DNA of 14,960 nucleotides, taken from contig JAOULV010000006.1 of the NCBI GenBank assembly GCA_029881835.1, forward strand, positions 1 to 14,960. Direction: 5' to 3'. This stretch comes from Rhodospirillaceae bacterium. Its GTDB lineage: Bacteria; Pseudomonadota; Alphaproteobacteria; Rhodospirillales; Magnetovibrionaceae. A program made the position numbers and the translations under genes. Within the stretch, counting starts at the first letter, position 1. Every line of letters begins with the position of its first letter. Shown in pieces: positions 1 to 8,676 of this stretch. The notes under the pieces are model-generated. The model saw nothing but the letters and a program-made list of their open reading frames with translations. It was not told the origin of the DNA and did not search any database.

Positions 1-2
1 AT

Positions 3-1115
3 ATATGCCTTATCCGCAGTTCCGAACCCCACCGCGCCGAAGTGATAAACCTTTGTTCGGATGCACGCGAAGCCGGAATTAAAATTCCCATTGTTGTTTT
101 AATGGACATTCACGCCCCTGAAATTGAACGCAAATACGTTGAAGCCGGCGCATTGGCGGCAATGCCGTGGGACGGGACGGAAGAATCCATGTTGCGCAAC
201 GTTATACGTTTGGCGATTAGCCTGCGCAAAACCGAGCAAAGCTTGCGCAAAAGCAACAATCGCTTAGTCCAAGACATGGTTACCTTGCAAGATGAACGCG
301 AACGGGCCGAGGCAATTAACGAACAATACGTAGCCATGGCCGAAGAATTGGCGTTGGCCCACGATGAATTGGAAAAATTAAACCAAGAAAAAAATAAATT
401 CTTTTCCATAATTGCGCACGACCTTAGAAGCCCGTTTACATCATTGTTGGGCTATACCAGCCTTATTAAACAAATTGGTGATGAATTAAGCGCCGAAGAA
501 GTTAAAACATACGCCGAACACATTCACGATGGGGCGAGCCGGGTATTTAAATTGTTGGAAAACCTGCTTGAATGGTCGCGGGTGCAAATGAACCGGATTG
601 AAACGGTGCCAAGCAGTTTTAATGTTTTTGATATTGCCGCGCGCACCGTTGATGTGTTGGAACCTGTTGCCAATGACAAACAAATTAAAATCGACCTAGA
701 AAAAATGGATATCAAGGCTTTTGCCGATCCTAATCAGGTTGATACCGTAATTCGCAACCTTGTTAACAACGCCATAAAATTTACCGATGCGGGTGGAAAA
801 ATAACCATTCAGACAAGCGCAAATAATGATGTCGCCACCATAAGCGTGATCGATACCGGGCGCGGCATGAGCGATGAAATGGCGGCAAAGCTTTTTAACC
901 TTGCCGAAAACGTTACCACCGCAGGAACCAACGGGGAAAAGGGAACCGGGCTGGGGTTGTTGATGTGTAAAGAATTGGTCGAACGCAACGGCGGTAAAAT
1001 GAGCGTTAAAAGCAAAGAAGGTTCCGGTTCCGAATTTAGCTTTACCCTGCCCACGACCAGCCCCGCCAGCGATAGCGATGACGGCGACAGTGATGACTTG
1101 CAAATGCTGGCTTAA
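3..1115 (+). CDS. Sensor histidine kinase with degenerate receiver-like N-terminus (5' partial)
   Basis: The reading frame is open from base 3 with no stop, so the gene begins before the window; the GTG at 42 is probably internal. Numbering from that GTG, residues 1-60 look like the second half of a response-regulator receiver domain. Residues 61-119 form a charged coiled coil. The HisKA H-box (SIIAHDLRSPF) has the phospho-accepting His at 126. The HATPase_c domain carries an N-box (NLVNNAIKF, 239-247), a G1 box (DTGRGM, 271-276) and a G2 box (GTGLGL, 301-306). The last 15 residues are Asp/Ser rich. No membrane segment is visible, so it is probably cytoplasmic. It should autophosphorylate on His and pass phosphate to an unseen regulator. 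The receiver remnant lacks the usual Thr/Ser and Lys (see findings). It converges on the rimB-rimK gene across 39 bp with no clear terminator. Kinase assignment is secure; signal and partner are unknown. Confidence 0.93.
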   Translation: MCLIRSSEPHRAEVINLCSDAREAGIKIPIVVLMDIHAPEIERKYVEAGALAAMPWDGTEESMLRNVIRLAISLRKTEQSLRKSNNRLVQDMVTLQDERERAEAINEQYVAMAEELALAHDELEKLNQEKNKFFSIIAHDLRSPFTSLLGYTSLIKQIGDELSAEEVKTYAEHIHDGASRVFKLLENLLEWSRVQMNRIETVPSSFNVFDIAARTVDVLEPVANDKQIKIDLEKMDIKAFADPNQVDTVIRNLVNNAIKFTDAGGKITIQTSANNDVATISVIDTGRGMSDEMAAKLFNLAENVTTAGTNGEKGTGLGLLMCKELVERNGGKMSVKSKEGSGSEFSFTLPTTSPASDSDDGDSDDLQMLA

Positions 1116-1154
1116 AAAAAGCGGGCATAAATAAATCAGCCAAGAATTATTGTT

Positions 1155-2606
1155 TTAGCGCTTGCGCACTGCACTGGTTTTAAGTGGGCGAGCATGTTTT
1201 TCGACGTGTTCGATTATCAATTCAGCGATATCAAGGTCGGTTACTTCTTCAATGCCCTCAAGCCCGGGTGATGAATTTACTTCCAGAACCTTTGGCCCGG
1301 TGGACGAGCGCAACAAATCAACGCCCGCCATGCCCAAACCCATAACCCGGGCGGCCCGCACCGCGGTTGCGCGCTCTTCCTTGGTTATGCGTACCCGTTT
1401 GGCCTTGCCGCCACGATGTAAGTTAGATCTGAAATCGCCTTCTTCGGCTTGGCGTTTCATCGATGCCACCACTTTATTGCCGATAACCAAACAGCGGATG
1501 TCGGCACCTTCGGCTTCTTTGACATAATTTTGTACCAAAATGTTCGCTTTTAGGCCCTGAAACGCGCCGATAACCGATTCTGCGGCCTTGCGGGTTTCGG
1601 CCAAAACCACGCCGCGGCCTTGGGTGCCTTCTAACAGTTTTATTACCAACGGCGCGCCGCCGACAAATTTTATCAATTCAGCGGTTGCTTTGGGTGAACG
1701 GGCAAAACCGGTATCGGGCATGCCGATGCCGGAACGGGCCAACAATTGATGGGCATATAATTTATCGCGCGCCGCACTGATGGCATGTGATGAATTAAGC
1801 GCCCACACACCCATTGCCTCAAACTGGCGCACTACCGCGGTGCCATAAAAAGTAACCGTTGCACCGATGCGCGGGATTATTGCGTCAAACCCTTCGAGCG
1901 AACGTCCGTCGATATGCACTTCGGGGCGCGATGATGTAATATTCATGTAACATTGGGTGGTGTCGATTACTTCTACCATGTGGTGGCGTTTTTCCGCCGC
2001 CGCGACCAAACGCTTGGTCGAATAATTGTTTGGTTCGCGCGTTAGAATACCAATTTTAAGATTTGCCCGGCGGAATTTTGCTTTGGGCATACCTTCATAC
2101 AAATCTTCTGACAGTTCGCCCTGCACACATGATTGATTAGGGTCAACGATGATATTTTCTTTTAACGATGTGCGGCCAAATAACATGCGGTATTGCATGG
2201 TTTCGCGATTGGTTAGTGATATTTCTATGGGCCATTCCTGCCCGGCGATTTTGACAGGTGTTCTTATAATGTAGCGCAGTTCGATCTCGCCGTTAGAGCT
2301 GGTAATTTCGCGTTGACCAACCAGTTCGGCCGAACAAAAAACTTCTATATCGGGGCGATCGGGCAACGGGTGCACACCAAAACGCACCCGCGGTTTAGCG
2401 TGCGAACCATAAGGTTCAATCATAAACGCATGCAATGATGATGTTTTTGCCCCGGTATCTATTTTTGCGTTAACCGCCGGAAGCCCAAGACCGGGCAGCG
2501 CCACCCATTCTTCCCATCCAAACACAAGCTCTTTGTCTTTGGATTTTTTTGTGTCTTTGGGGTTTTTTGTTTTTGCTGTTTTGCTTGTGGTTTTTTTAGC
2601 GGTCAT
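1155..2606 (-). CDS. rimK: RimB-RimK fusion: retropepsin-like protease domain plus ATP-grasp glutamate ligase
   Basis: This 483-residue protein joins two families. Residues 1-26 are a Lys/Thr-rich tail with ten lysines. Residues about 28-170 match the RimB family (often annotated 'ATP-dependent zinc protease'), with the retropepsin-like catalytic signature KIDTGAKTSSLHA and Asp50 in DTGA. Residues about 182-475 are a RimK-type ATP-grasp ligase, with SAARDKLYAHQLL (277-289), the glycine-rich ATP loop GTQGRGV (327-333) and the metal-binding EVNSSPGLEGIE (442-453). RimK of E. coli adds glutamates to the C-terminus of ribosomal protein S6; in Pseudomonas RimK, RimB is a separate protein that modulates it. 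Here both activities lie in one chain. Its ATG overlaps the cobN stop as ATGA, so it is translationally coupled and is the last gene of the B12 operon. The S6 substrate is inferred from the family; other ATP-grasp amino-acid ligases share this fold. Confidence 0.88.
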   Translation of the reverse strand: MTAKKTTSKTAKTKNPKDTKKSKDKELVFGWEEWVALPGLGLPAVNAKIDTGAKTSSLHAFMIEPYGSHAKPRVRFGVHPLPDRPDIEVFCSAELVGQREITSSNGEIELRYIIRTPVKIAGQEWPIEISLTNRETMQYRMLFGRTSLKENIIVDPNQSCVQGELSEDLYEGMPKAKFRRANLKIGILTREPNNYSTKRLVAAAEKRHHMVEVIDTTQCYMNITSSRPEVHIDGRSLEGFDAIIPRIGATVTFYGTAVVRQFEAMGVWALNSSHAISAARDKLYAHQLLARSGIGMPDTGFARSPKATAELIKFVGGAPLVIKLLEGTQGRGVVLAETRKAAESVIGAFQGLKANILVQNYVKEAEGADIRCLVIGNKVVASMKRQAEEGDFRSNLHRGGKAKRVRITKEERATAVRAARVMGLGMAGVDLLRSSTGPKVLEVNSSPGLEGIEEVTDLDIAELIIEHVEKHARPLKTSAVRKR

Positions 2607-5600
2607 TTTCTGTTCTCATTTATAATTTTTTTTAGCTCGCTAGCTGCGGAATTAAGCTTTGGTTTCCACAAACCCCTATCCATCGCATCAAGCAAACGTT
2701 TGCTCATTTCTTCCAGAGCGTCTTGATTGTGGGTTTCAAAAAACTGCCTAACATCAACATCATCTATATAGGCCTGATAAACCACATCAAAATGGTGGTC
2801 CTTGACCGCGTGAGTTGTTGCCGCAAACGATACCATATAATCAACCGTTGCCGCCATTTCAAATGCGCCTTTATAGCCATGGCGCATTACGCCCGCTATC
2901 CACTTGGGGTTTACAACACGGGCGCGGACAACGCGAGCGATTTCGTCTTCTAAGGTGCGCGGTTTTGGTGTTTCAGGGCGGGAATGATCAACATGCCAGA
3001 CAACCGGCTGGGCACCGGAAAGCGAGCGCACGGCGGCTGTCATGCCGCCTTCGAATTGGTAATAATCATCCGAATCAAGCAAGTCGTGTTCACGGTTGTC
3101 TTGGTTGTGAACCACCGCTTGCATTTTGCCCAAGCGCTTTGCGAAAATCCCGTGCTGGGCTTCGCCCGCCGCCCCGCCGCCATAGGCATAACCACCCCAG
3201 GCAACATAAGCGCGTGAAAGATCAGCGTCGGTTTCCCAACCGCCTTCATCCATTAGCGCCTGCAAGCCCGCGCCATATGCACCGGGCATGGAACCAAACA
3301 CCCTAAACGATGCCCGCCTTTGGGCCTCTTCGCCATCCATTCCGCCAGCTATCAATGCCGCCACATCATTTTTTACGTTAGCGGCAAGGGGGTTTTCGCT
3401 TTCGTTTTCATCCAGCCCGCTAACCGAAATTGCGGCAGCAGAAAATAAATCCATCAATCCGGGGAAAGCATCACGGAAAAAACCAGATACCCGCAAGGTA
3501 ACATCGACCCGTGGGCGACCCAGCACACTGGCGGGCATTACTTCAAAGCCCAAAACCCTACCCGTCGCGCTATCCCATGTGGGTTTTACCCCCATCAATG
3601 CCAATGCCTGGGCGATATCGTCACCGCCGGTTCGCATGCACGATGTTCCCCAGCACGAAAGCCCCATGGTGGTGGGCCAGTCGCCGGTTTGTTGAAAATG
3701 GTTTTCAACCAAAATGGAGGCCGATTTCCACCCCAATTCCCACGCGGTTTTGGTCGGCACGGCGCGGATATCGACCGAATAAAAATTACGCCCCGTGGGC
3801 AGAACTTCGGGCCGCCCGCGGGTTGGCGCACCCGATGGCCCGGGCTTAACGAAGCGCCCTTCAAGGGCGGTGATTATGCCTTCGATTTCTTTTTGCCCGG
3901 AAATTTCCACCACCGGGCGAATGCGGGTTTTAATTTCACCCAATACTGCGGTTGTGTTTTGCCAATTTTCCTGCGGCTTTATTTTTTCAGCCACCAGTTC
4001 AAGTGCCAGCAATTCCAACCGTTCAACCGTATCGCCATTACTGCGCCAGTTATCCTGATTTAGGTTTTTTAATATTTCAGGTTTGCTTCCTTGCCAGTTT
4101 TCCCCCATCTCGCAATTGAGCGGATTAAAACCGACAAACCCCATATCAAGCGCAAGCGCGGTTAAAATGCTTTGCTCGCTAATACCAGACCCGCGCGCCA
4201 CCCGAACCAACGCAACAATCAATGCATCAAGCTGCGCACCGGTTGGGCTTTGCCCGAATATGTGCAGGCCATCCCTGATTTGCATTTCTTTTAATTCACA
4301 AAGATAGGAATCCAGTTTTTGTAGACTGGCGTCATCGTTTTCACCTTCGACCATTTTGCAATCTTCGGCCAAGCCGGTAACGTGACTTAGTTCCAATATT
4401 TCGCGCTTTAATATTTTTGTCCGCCTTGGGTCTGAACCCGATGCTTCAAAATATTCATCAACCAATGCTTCTAGGTCGCGAAGCGGGCCGTAGCTTTCGG
4501 CCCGGGCCAGTGGCGGGGTCAGGTGGTCAATTATAACGGCCGATGTTCTGCGCTTGGCCTGGGTTCCTTCGCCCGGATCATTTACAATAAATGGATAAAT
4601 ATTTGGCGTGGGGCCAAGGGCAATTTCAGAAAAACATTCATCAGAAAGGGCCAACGCTTTACCCGGCAACCATTCCAGATTTCCGTGTTTGCCAAAATGA
4701 ATAATTGCATCTGCGTCAAATTCTTTTTGTAACCATGCATAAAATGCCAAATAACCATGGGGCGGAACTAAATCAGGGTCGTGATAGGTTTTTACCGGAT
4801 CAATGTTATAGCCGCGTGCCGGTTGCAAACAAACCGCAACATCGCCCAACATATATGCGGGCATAGCAAAAGATTTTTTTTCAGAAATAAAAAATGGATC
4901 GCTTTCAGGCTTTCCCCACTTTTCGGTTATGGCATTTTGTACCGTCGGTTTTAACCCGTTAAAAAATTCATCATAGCTTTCAAGTGAAAAAATGTTTTCG
5001 GCGCCCGCAATTTTATTTGCATCATGGGCGTTGGTCGGGCCGTTTTTTAATCTGGCAATTAATTCATCACCATCTTTGGGAATATCTTCAATTTCAAAAC
5101 CAGCTTCTTGCATCGCCCTTAATGCCATGACCGCACCGTTTGGGGTATCTAAACCAACCCCGTTGCCAAGCCTGCCATCACGGTTGGGATAATTGGCCAA
5201 AACTAATGCAATGCGTTTTGACCATTTTGGCGCGGTGCGCAACCACGCCCAACGCCACGCAAGTTTTGCAACAAAATCTATTCTTGAAGGAACGCTTTCA
5301 AACCTAACCACATCGCATTGACAATTTTTATCAAATTCGCTGACCGATTTAAATGCAATGGCCCGGCTTATGATGCGGCCATCAACTTCGGGCAAAGATG
5401 CGTGCATGGCAATATCGCGCGGGCTTAAACCCCTGGTCGAGCTTTGCCAGCTTGCCAAAGGTTCGCTTGCCAATATGGCCTGCACCACCACAAGGGAATG
5501 TTTTTCAAACGGTGTTTGGATCGATGGTTGTTCGCCCGGTTTGGCGCTGGCAAATGCGGTCAGGTTTACCACCGCACCCAATGGCATTTCTGTTTGTTCA

Positions 5601-6394
5601 GAATTTAAATCGACCTGGTCTAAAAATCCCGCCAGCGTTGCAAGCGAAACCGGGTCTTTCAGGCTGGCAACGAATACCGGCAATGGATTAAGCCCTTGAT
5701 CCATCAGGGCATTTATCATGTCATCGACGGGGGCTAAATCACCGCTTAATAACAATGCGCGGTAAAATACAAGCGGGGTTACCGCCATGCCTTCGCGCCA
5801 GTTTTGCTGCAATTGTTCCAGGCTTAATTCACCGGCCACGGTTCCCGGCCAGTAAATTCCGGCGGGCACCAATGCGCGCGGTTCATTAAATTCAACGTTA
5901 AACCCCGCCATGTGGGCAGTGCGGGCAAGAAAGTTTTTTGCGTTTTGTGGCCCGCCTTGGACCATGTATTGCCACAAGGCATGGACATCAACCGCGTTGG
6001 CGGTTGAAAGGCGCTGTAATTCGGCATCGGCCTGATCGTCACCGGGGATAAAGCCAAGGGGAATATTTTTTTCATTGCAAATGGCAGATATTTCATCCAC
6101 CCCGTAAGTCCAATATGCCCGCCCACCCAATGGGCGAACGATTACCAATTTTGCCTTGGCAATAATGTTTTCAACATAAACATCAACCGACATGTTGTGC
6201 CCAAGCCGGGTTATGTTGGCCAAACGAAATGACGGGCTGGCGGTTGCGCCATTTAATGCGCTTCTAGCCGCAGAAAGTGCGGCCATGTCGGTATCGGATG
6301 AACATAAAATTATTATGTCACCCGGCGTTTGCCCCAGATCAACCGCTTCGGTTCCATCTATAATTTCACCGGGTTGGGCGGCAAGCAAATGCAT
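2603..6394 (-). CDS. cobN: Cobaltochelatase large subunit CobN
   Basis: CobN is the substrate-binding subunit of the ATP-dependent aerobic cobaltochelatase, which inserts Co2+ into hydrogenobyrinic acid a,c-diamide. The 1263-residue length is typical for alphaproteobacterial CobN. The N-terminus (MHLLAAQPGEIIDGTEAVDL) is characteristic. The central chelatase signature IIHFGKHGNLEWLPGK lies near residues 560-576, and the conserved C-terminal block YKGAFEMAATVDYM lies near residues 1171-1185, followed by the usual DDVDVRQFFETHN end. These separate it from the Mg-chelatase subunits BchH and ChlH. Its start overlaps the cobW stop by one base (TGATG) and its stop overlaps the next start (ATGA), so translation along cobW-cobN-rimBK is coupled. 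The partner subunits (aerobic-pathway CobS and CobT) are not in this window and must lie elsewhere. I see no frameshift or missing segment. Confidence 0.97.
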   Translation of the reverse strand: MHLLAAQPGEIIDGTEAVDLGQTPGDIIILCSSDTDMAALSAARSALNGATASPSFRLANITRLGHNMSVDVYVENIIAKAKLVIVRPLGGRAYWTYGVDEISAICNEKNIPLGFIPGDDQADAELQRLSTANAVDVHALWQYMVQGGPQNAKNFLARTAHMAGFNVEFNEPRALVPAGIYWPGTVAGELSLEQLQQNWREGMAVTPLVFYRALLLSGDLAPVDDMINALMDQGLNPLPVFVASLKDPVSLATLAGFLDQVDLNSEQTEMPLGAVVNLTAFASAKPGEQPSIQTPFEKHSLVVVQAILASEPLASWQSSTRGLSPRDIAMHASLPEVDGRIISRAIAFKSVSEFDKNCQCDVVRFESVPSRIDFVAKLAWRWAWLRTAPKWSKRIALVLANYPNRDGRLGNGVGLDTPNGAVMALRAMQEAGFEIEDIPKDGDELIARLKNGPTNAHDANKIAGAENIFSLESYDEFFNGLKPTVQNAITEKWGKPESDPFFISEKKSFAMPAYMLGDVAVCLQPARGYNIDPVKTYHDPDLVPPHGYLAFYAWLQKEFDADAIIHFGKHGNLEWLPGKALALSDECFSEIALGPTPNIYPFIVNDPGEGTQAKRRTSAVIIDHLTPPLARAESYGPLRDLEALVDEYFEASGSDPRRTKILKREILELSHVTGLAEDCKMVEGENDDASLQKLDSYLCELKEMQIRDGLHIFGQSPTGAQLDALIVALVRVARGSGISEQSILTALALDMGFVGFNPLNCEMGENWQGSKPEILKNLNQDNWRSNGDTVERLELLALELVAEKIKPQENWQNTTAVLGEIKTRIRPVVEISGQKEIEGIITALEGRFVKPGPSGAPTRGRPEVLPTGRNFYSVDIRAVPTKTAWELGWKSASILVENHFQQTGDWPTTMGLSCWGTSCMRTGGDDIAQALALMGVKPTWDSATGRVLGFEVMPASVLGRPRVDVTLRVSGFFRDAFPGLMDLFSAAAISVSGLDENESENPLAANVKNDVAALIAGGMDGEEAQRRASFRVFGSMPGAYGAGLQALMDEGGWETDADLSRAYVAWGGYAYGGGAAGEAQHGIFAKRLGKMQAVVHNQDNREHDLLDSDDYYQFEGGMTAAVRSLSGAQPVVWHVDHSRPETPKPRTLEDEIARVVRARVVNPKWIAGVMRHGYKGAFEMAATVDYMVSFAATTHAVKDHHFDVVYQAYIDDVDVRQFFETHNQDALEEMSKRLLDAMDRGLWKPKLNSAASELKKIINENRK

Positions 6395-7434
6395 CAGGCG
6401 TTACCACCGATTGCTTTAATGGCGTTTGTTATTTCTTTTTGTTGAAGCCCGGTTTCGCCGATTATTACCAACCTGCTTTGGCGTTGTTCGTCTGCACCCC
6501 ATGGGCGATCAAAATAGCGGGTAAAGCGCGTGCCGACACCTTGCACCAAATAACGCGAAGGTTTGCCCGCCACATCAACAAAACCTTTTATCCGCAATAC
6601 CGAAAAATCACGCGCCACGTTTATTAAAACTTGTTCTAATTTTTCTGTATCAACAACCGGGCCAAGGTCAATCACGAAACTTTCAAAATCGTCGTGGTCG
6701 TGCTCATCGTCATGGTCATCATGGTGCGATGGGCGATTGGCAATATCGTCTTCAACCGCGCCATCAAGGCCAAGCAAAACATCAACCGGGGCATTACCGT
6801 GGCTGGTGGGCACAACATGAACGCCGGGGCGTAATTGTTTTTCAAGCTTGGAAATAAGTTCTTTTATTTGCCCGTCATTTAATTGGTCTGCCTTGTTAAG
6901 CAAAACCATATCGGCGGCCATGAGCTGGTCTTCAAAAACTTCGGACAGTGGGGTTTCGTGGGAAATGTTTTCATCCATTTCGCGTTGCGTTTGCACCGCA
7001 GCGGGGTTATGGGCGAACAGGCCATCGTTAAAAGCGGGTGCGTCAATAACGCTGATTACCCCATCAATGCTAACTTTGGTTTTTATTTCCGGCCAGTTAA
7101 AAGCTTTGATCAACGGTTTGGGCAGGGCCAGACCGGACGTTTCAATAACAATGTGATCAGGCGGATTATCGCGTTCAAGCAAGGCCTGCATCACCGGCAA
7201 AAAATCATCCGCCACCGTGCAACAGATACAGCCATTGGCAAGCTCTATCACGTCTTCATCATTGCACCCTTCGATGGCGCAACCATTAACAATTTCACGG
7301 TCAATTCCCAAATCACCAAATTCATTGATTACCAGTGCAATGCGTCTGCCGCCCGCATTTTCAAGCAGATGCCTGATAAGCGTGGTTTTGCCCGCGCCAA
7401 GAAACCCGGTAATTACGGTTGCTGGTATTTTCAT
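6394..7434 (-). CDS. cobW: CobW-type G3E GTPase, probable cobalt chaperone
   Basis: This is a P-loop GTPase of the G3E/COG0523 family, 346 residues from the chosen start. Visible motifs are Walker A GFLGAGKTT (10-18), the metal-binding CICC (69-72), the SGLALP loop near 100-105, NKAD for guanine recognition (180-183) and a His/Asp-rich stretch at 237-249. A typical CobW C-terminal domain follows. CobW proteins are thought to deliver cobalt to cobaltochelatase, and the one-base overlap with cobN fits that role. I chose the ATG at 7434 because it begins exactly two residues before the conserved IPATVITGFLGAGKTT segment and sits 2 nt after the cobU stop. An in-frame start at 7482 exists but would add 16 unconserved residues and overlap cobU. 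A zinc-chaperone role is the main alternative; context favours cobalt. Confidence 0.94.
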   Translation of the reverse strand: MKIPATVITGFLGAGKTTLIRHLLENAGGRRIALVINEFGDLGIDREIVNGCAIEGCNDEDVIELANGCICCTVADDFLPVMQALLERDNPPDHIVIETSGLALPKPLIKAFNWPEIKTKVSIDGVISVIDAPAFNDGLFAHNPAAVQTQREMDENISHETPLSEVFEDQLMAADMVLLNKADQLNDGQIKELISKLEKQLRPGVHVVPTSHGNAPVDVLLGLDGAVEDDIANRPSHHDDHDDEHDHDDFESFVIDLGPVVDTEKLEQVLINVARDFSVLRIKGFVDVAGKPSRYLVQGVGTRFTRYFDRPWGADEQRQSRLVIIGETGLQQKEITNAIKAIGGNA

Positions 7435-7436
7435 TT

Positions 7437-7985
7437 TTATTGTTCTTTCTTTTTTATGGTTAGGGGAATTGCCGCCACGCATAGCACCACGTTTTCGGCA
7501 ACCGCCCCAATGGTTTGATTAAGAATACCAAGGGCATCAACAAAATTACGCCCCAGCGCATTTTCCGCCACAAGCCCAAGACCGGTTTCTTCGGAAACAA
7601 CCACCACCGGGGCGGGGTGAGAAAACAATGCTTGAGCCAAATTCTCGGCCTCGTCTTCGGGGTAACGCCCGGCTTCAAGCATATTTGCCACCCACATCCC
7701 AAGGCTATCAAGCAATATGGGCTTTTCCCCGCCAATCCGCCCGATTGCCGATTTAATATCAATCGCTTCTTCAACCGTATCCCAGTTTTGCCCCCGGCGA
7801 ATTTGGTGCGCATTTATGCGTGCCAACATTTCATCGTCTTGTTTGGCTAAATTGCTATCCGTGGTCGCCAAATAAACCCCGCCCATGCCACGGGCATCAA
7901 TCAGGCTTTCGCCATATGCGCTTTTGCCTGAACGCTGGCCGCCAAGCACTAATGTTAACGGCGCAAGAGTTTCGGGTTTAGTCAT
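7437..7985 (-). CDS. cobU: Adenosylcobinamide kinase / adenosylcobinamide-phosphate guanylyltransferase (CobU, = CobP)
   Basis: This bifunctional enzyme phosphorylates adenosylcobinamide and then transfers GMP to form adenosylcobinamide-GDP, the substrate of cobalamin synthase. From the ATG at 7985 the protein has 182 residues, normal for CobU/CobP. It shows the P-loop GGQRSGKS (15-22), the RINAHQIRRGQNW region with the presumed GMP-accepting His60, and the LLDSLGMWVANML segment (91-103) typical of the family. The ATG has a Shine-Dalgarno-like AAGGAC ten bases upstream that overlaps the preceding stop codon. An upstream in-frame TTG at 8006 would add seven residues and overlap the phosphatase gene, so I reject it. 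The gene lies between the phosphatase gene and cobW in the operon, with a 2-nt gap to cobW. Confidence 0.95.
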   Translation of the reverse strand: MTKPETLAPLTLVLGGQRSGKSAYGESLIDARGMGGVYLATTDSNLAKQDDEMLARINAHQIRRGQNWDTVEEAIDIKSAIGRIGGEKPILLDSLGMWVANMLEAGRYPEDEAENLAQALFSHPAPVVVVSEETGLGLVAENALGRNFVDALGILNQTIGAVAENVVLCVAAIPLTIKKKEQ

Positions 7986-7998
7986 TAATTTTTTGTCC

Positions 7999-8655
7999 TT
8001 AACCAATTATATTTACCCCGGCAATCCGCCAATGCCCGCCGCGTTTTAATTTTAACCCGTCACTAATATTATCAATACGCGTCAATGACAGGTTGCCAAC
8101 ATTAAATGACAATGCTTTTTCCGGACCCAAGCCTAACCCGTGGGCCAAAGCCGCACGAATGGTTCCGGCGTGGGCCACACATATTATATCACGGCCCGAA
8201 TGTTGTTTGGTCAAATCATCTATTGCCTGCGCAACCCGGGCCATAAGGTCGGCAAAGCTTTCGCCATTTGGCGGTGCGGTGGTGGCGGGTGCGTCCCAAA
8301 ATTGTTTGGCGGCATTATCATCAGCCGTGCCCAGTTCATCCCAGGTCATCCCTGCCCAATTACCAAAATCTTGTTCATTTAATCTTTCATCGGTTTTTAT
8401 TTCACCCGCATTTATACCGGCAGAAATTATCGCATCTGCGGTTTGCCGGGTTCGGATTAAATTTGAAGTTACCCACTGGGCATCAATTGGCAATGTTGCC
8501 GCCAACCATTTTAATGATTTAATGCTTTCGGGTGCGGACACATCGGCGCCCACATCCAATTGTCCGGAAATGCGCACCATTGGATGGGCATCAACAACAG
8601 GTGCGTGGCGCACCCACCACCATTTTGTCGGTTGGGAAAAATTATTTTCTGGCAT
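7999..8655 (-). CDS. cobC: Histidine-phosphatase family protein, probable alpha-ribazole phosphatase
   Basis: This 218-residue protein belongs to the phosphoglycerate mutase-like (histidine phosphatase) superfamily. The catalytic motif is the RHAP variant, Arg16-His17; the other usual residues are Arg near 68-70 (IRTRQTA), the acid Glu94 in LNEQDFGNW and the second His162 in VAHAGTIRAAL. Family members next to B12 genes dephosphorylate alpha-ribazole 5'-phosphate or adenosylcobalamin 5'-phosphate late in nucleotide-loop assembly. Function here rests on position between cobS and cobU, because the fold alone does not fix the substrate. The symbol cobC is used in the Salmonella sense, not for the threonine-phosphate decarboxylase of the same name. 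The gene starts 21 nt after the cobS stop and ends 13 nt before the cobU ATG. Confidence 0.82.
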   Translation of the reverse strand: MPENNFSQPTKWWWVRHAPVVDAHPMVRISGQLDVGADVSAPESIKSLKWLAATLPIDAQWVTSNLIRTRQTADAIISAGINAGEIKTDERLNEQDFGNWAGMTWDELGTADDNAAKQFWDAPATTAPPNGESFADLMARVAQAIDDLTKQHSGRDIICVAHAGTIRAALAHGLGLGPEKALSFNVGNLSLTRIDNISDGLKLKRGGHWRIAGVNIIG

Positions 8656-8676
8656 TTGTTATTTAATTCTCATTTT

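Noticed and set aside
1158..1167. GCGC-TT-GCGC palindrome at the end of the rimB-rimK gene as a terminator
   Set aside because: It lies inside the coding end, the loop is two bases and no T-run follows on either strand.
1155..2606. Annotation of the N-terminal domain as an ATP-dependent zinc protease
   Set aside because: No HExxH or other zinc-protease motif is present; the DTGA signature fits a retropepsin-like aspartic protease.
7435..7482. Longer cobW beginning at 7482
   Set aside because: The added 16 residues are polar, not family-like, and lie wholly within the end of cobU; the ATG at 7434 starts right before the conserved P-loop region.
6883..7518. 211-codon open frame on the + strand opposite cobW/cobU
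   Set aside because: It is antisense to two well-supported genes, shows no recognisable motif and is explained by codon bias of the opposite strand.
7986..8006. Upstream TTG start for cobU adding seven residues
   Set aside because: It overlaps the end of the phosphatase gene and lacks a good ribosome binding site, while the ATG at 7985 has AAGGAC upstream.
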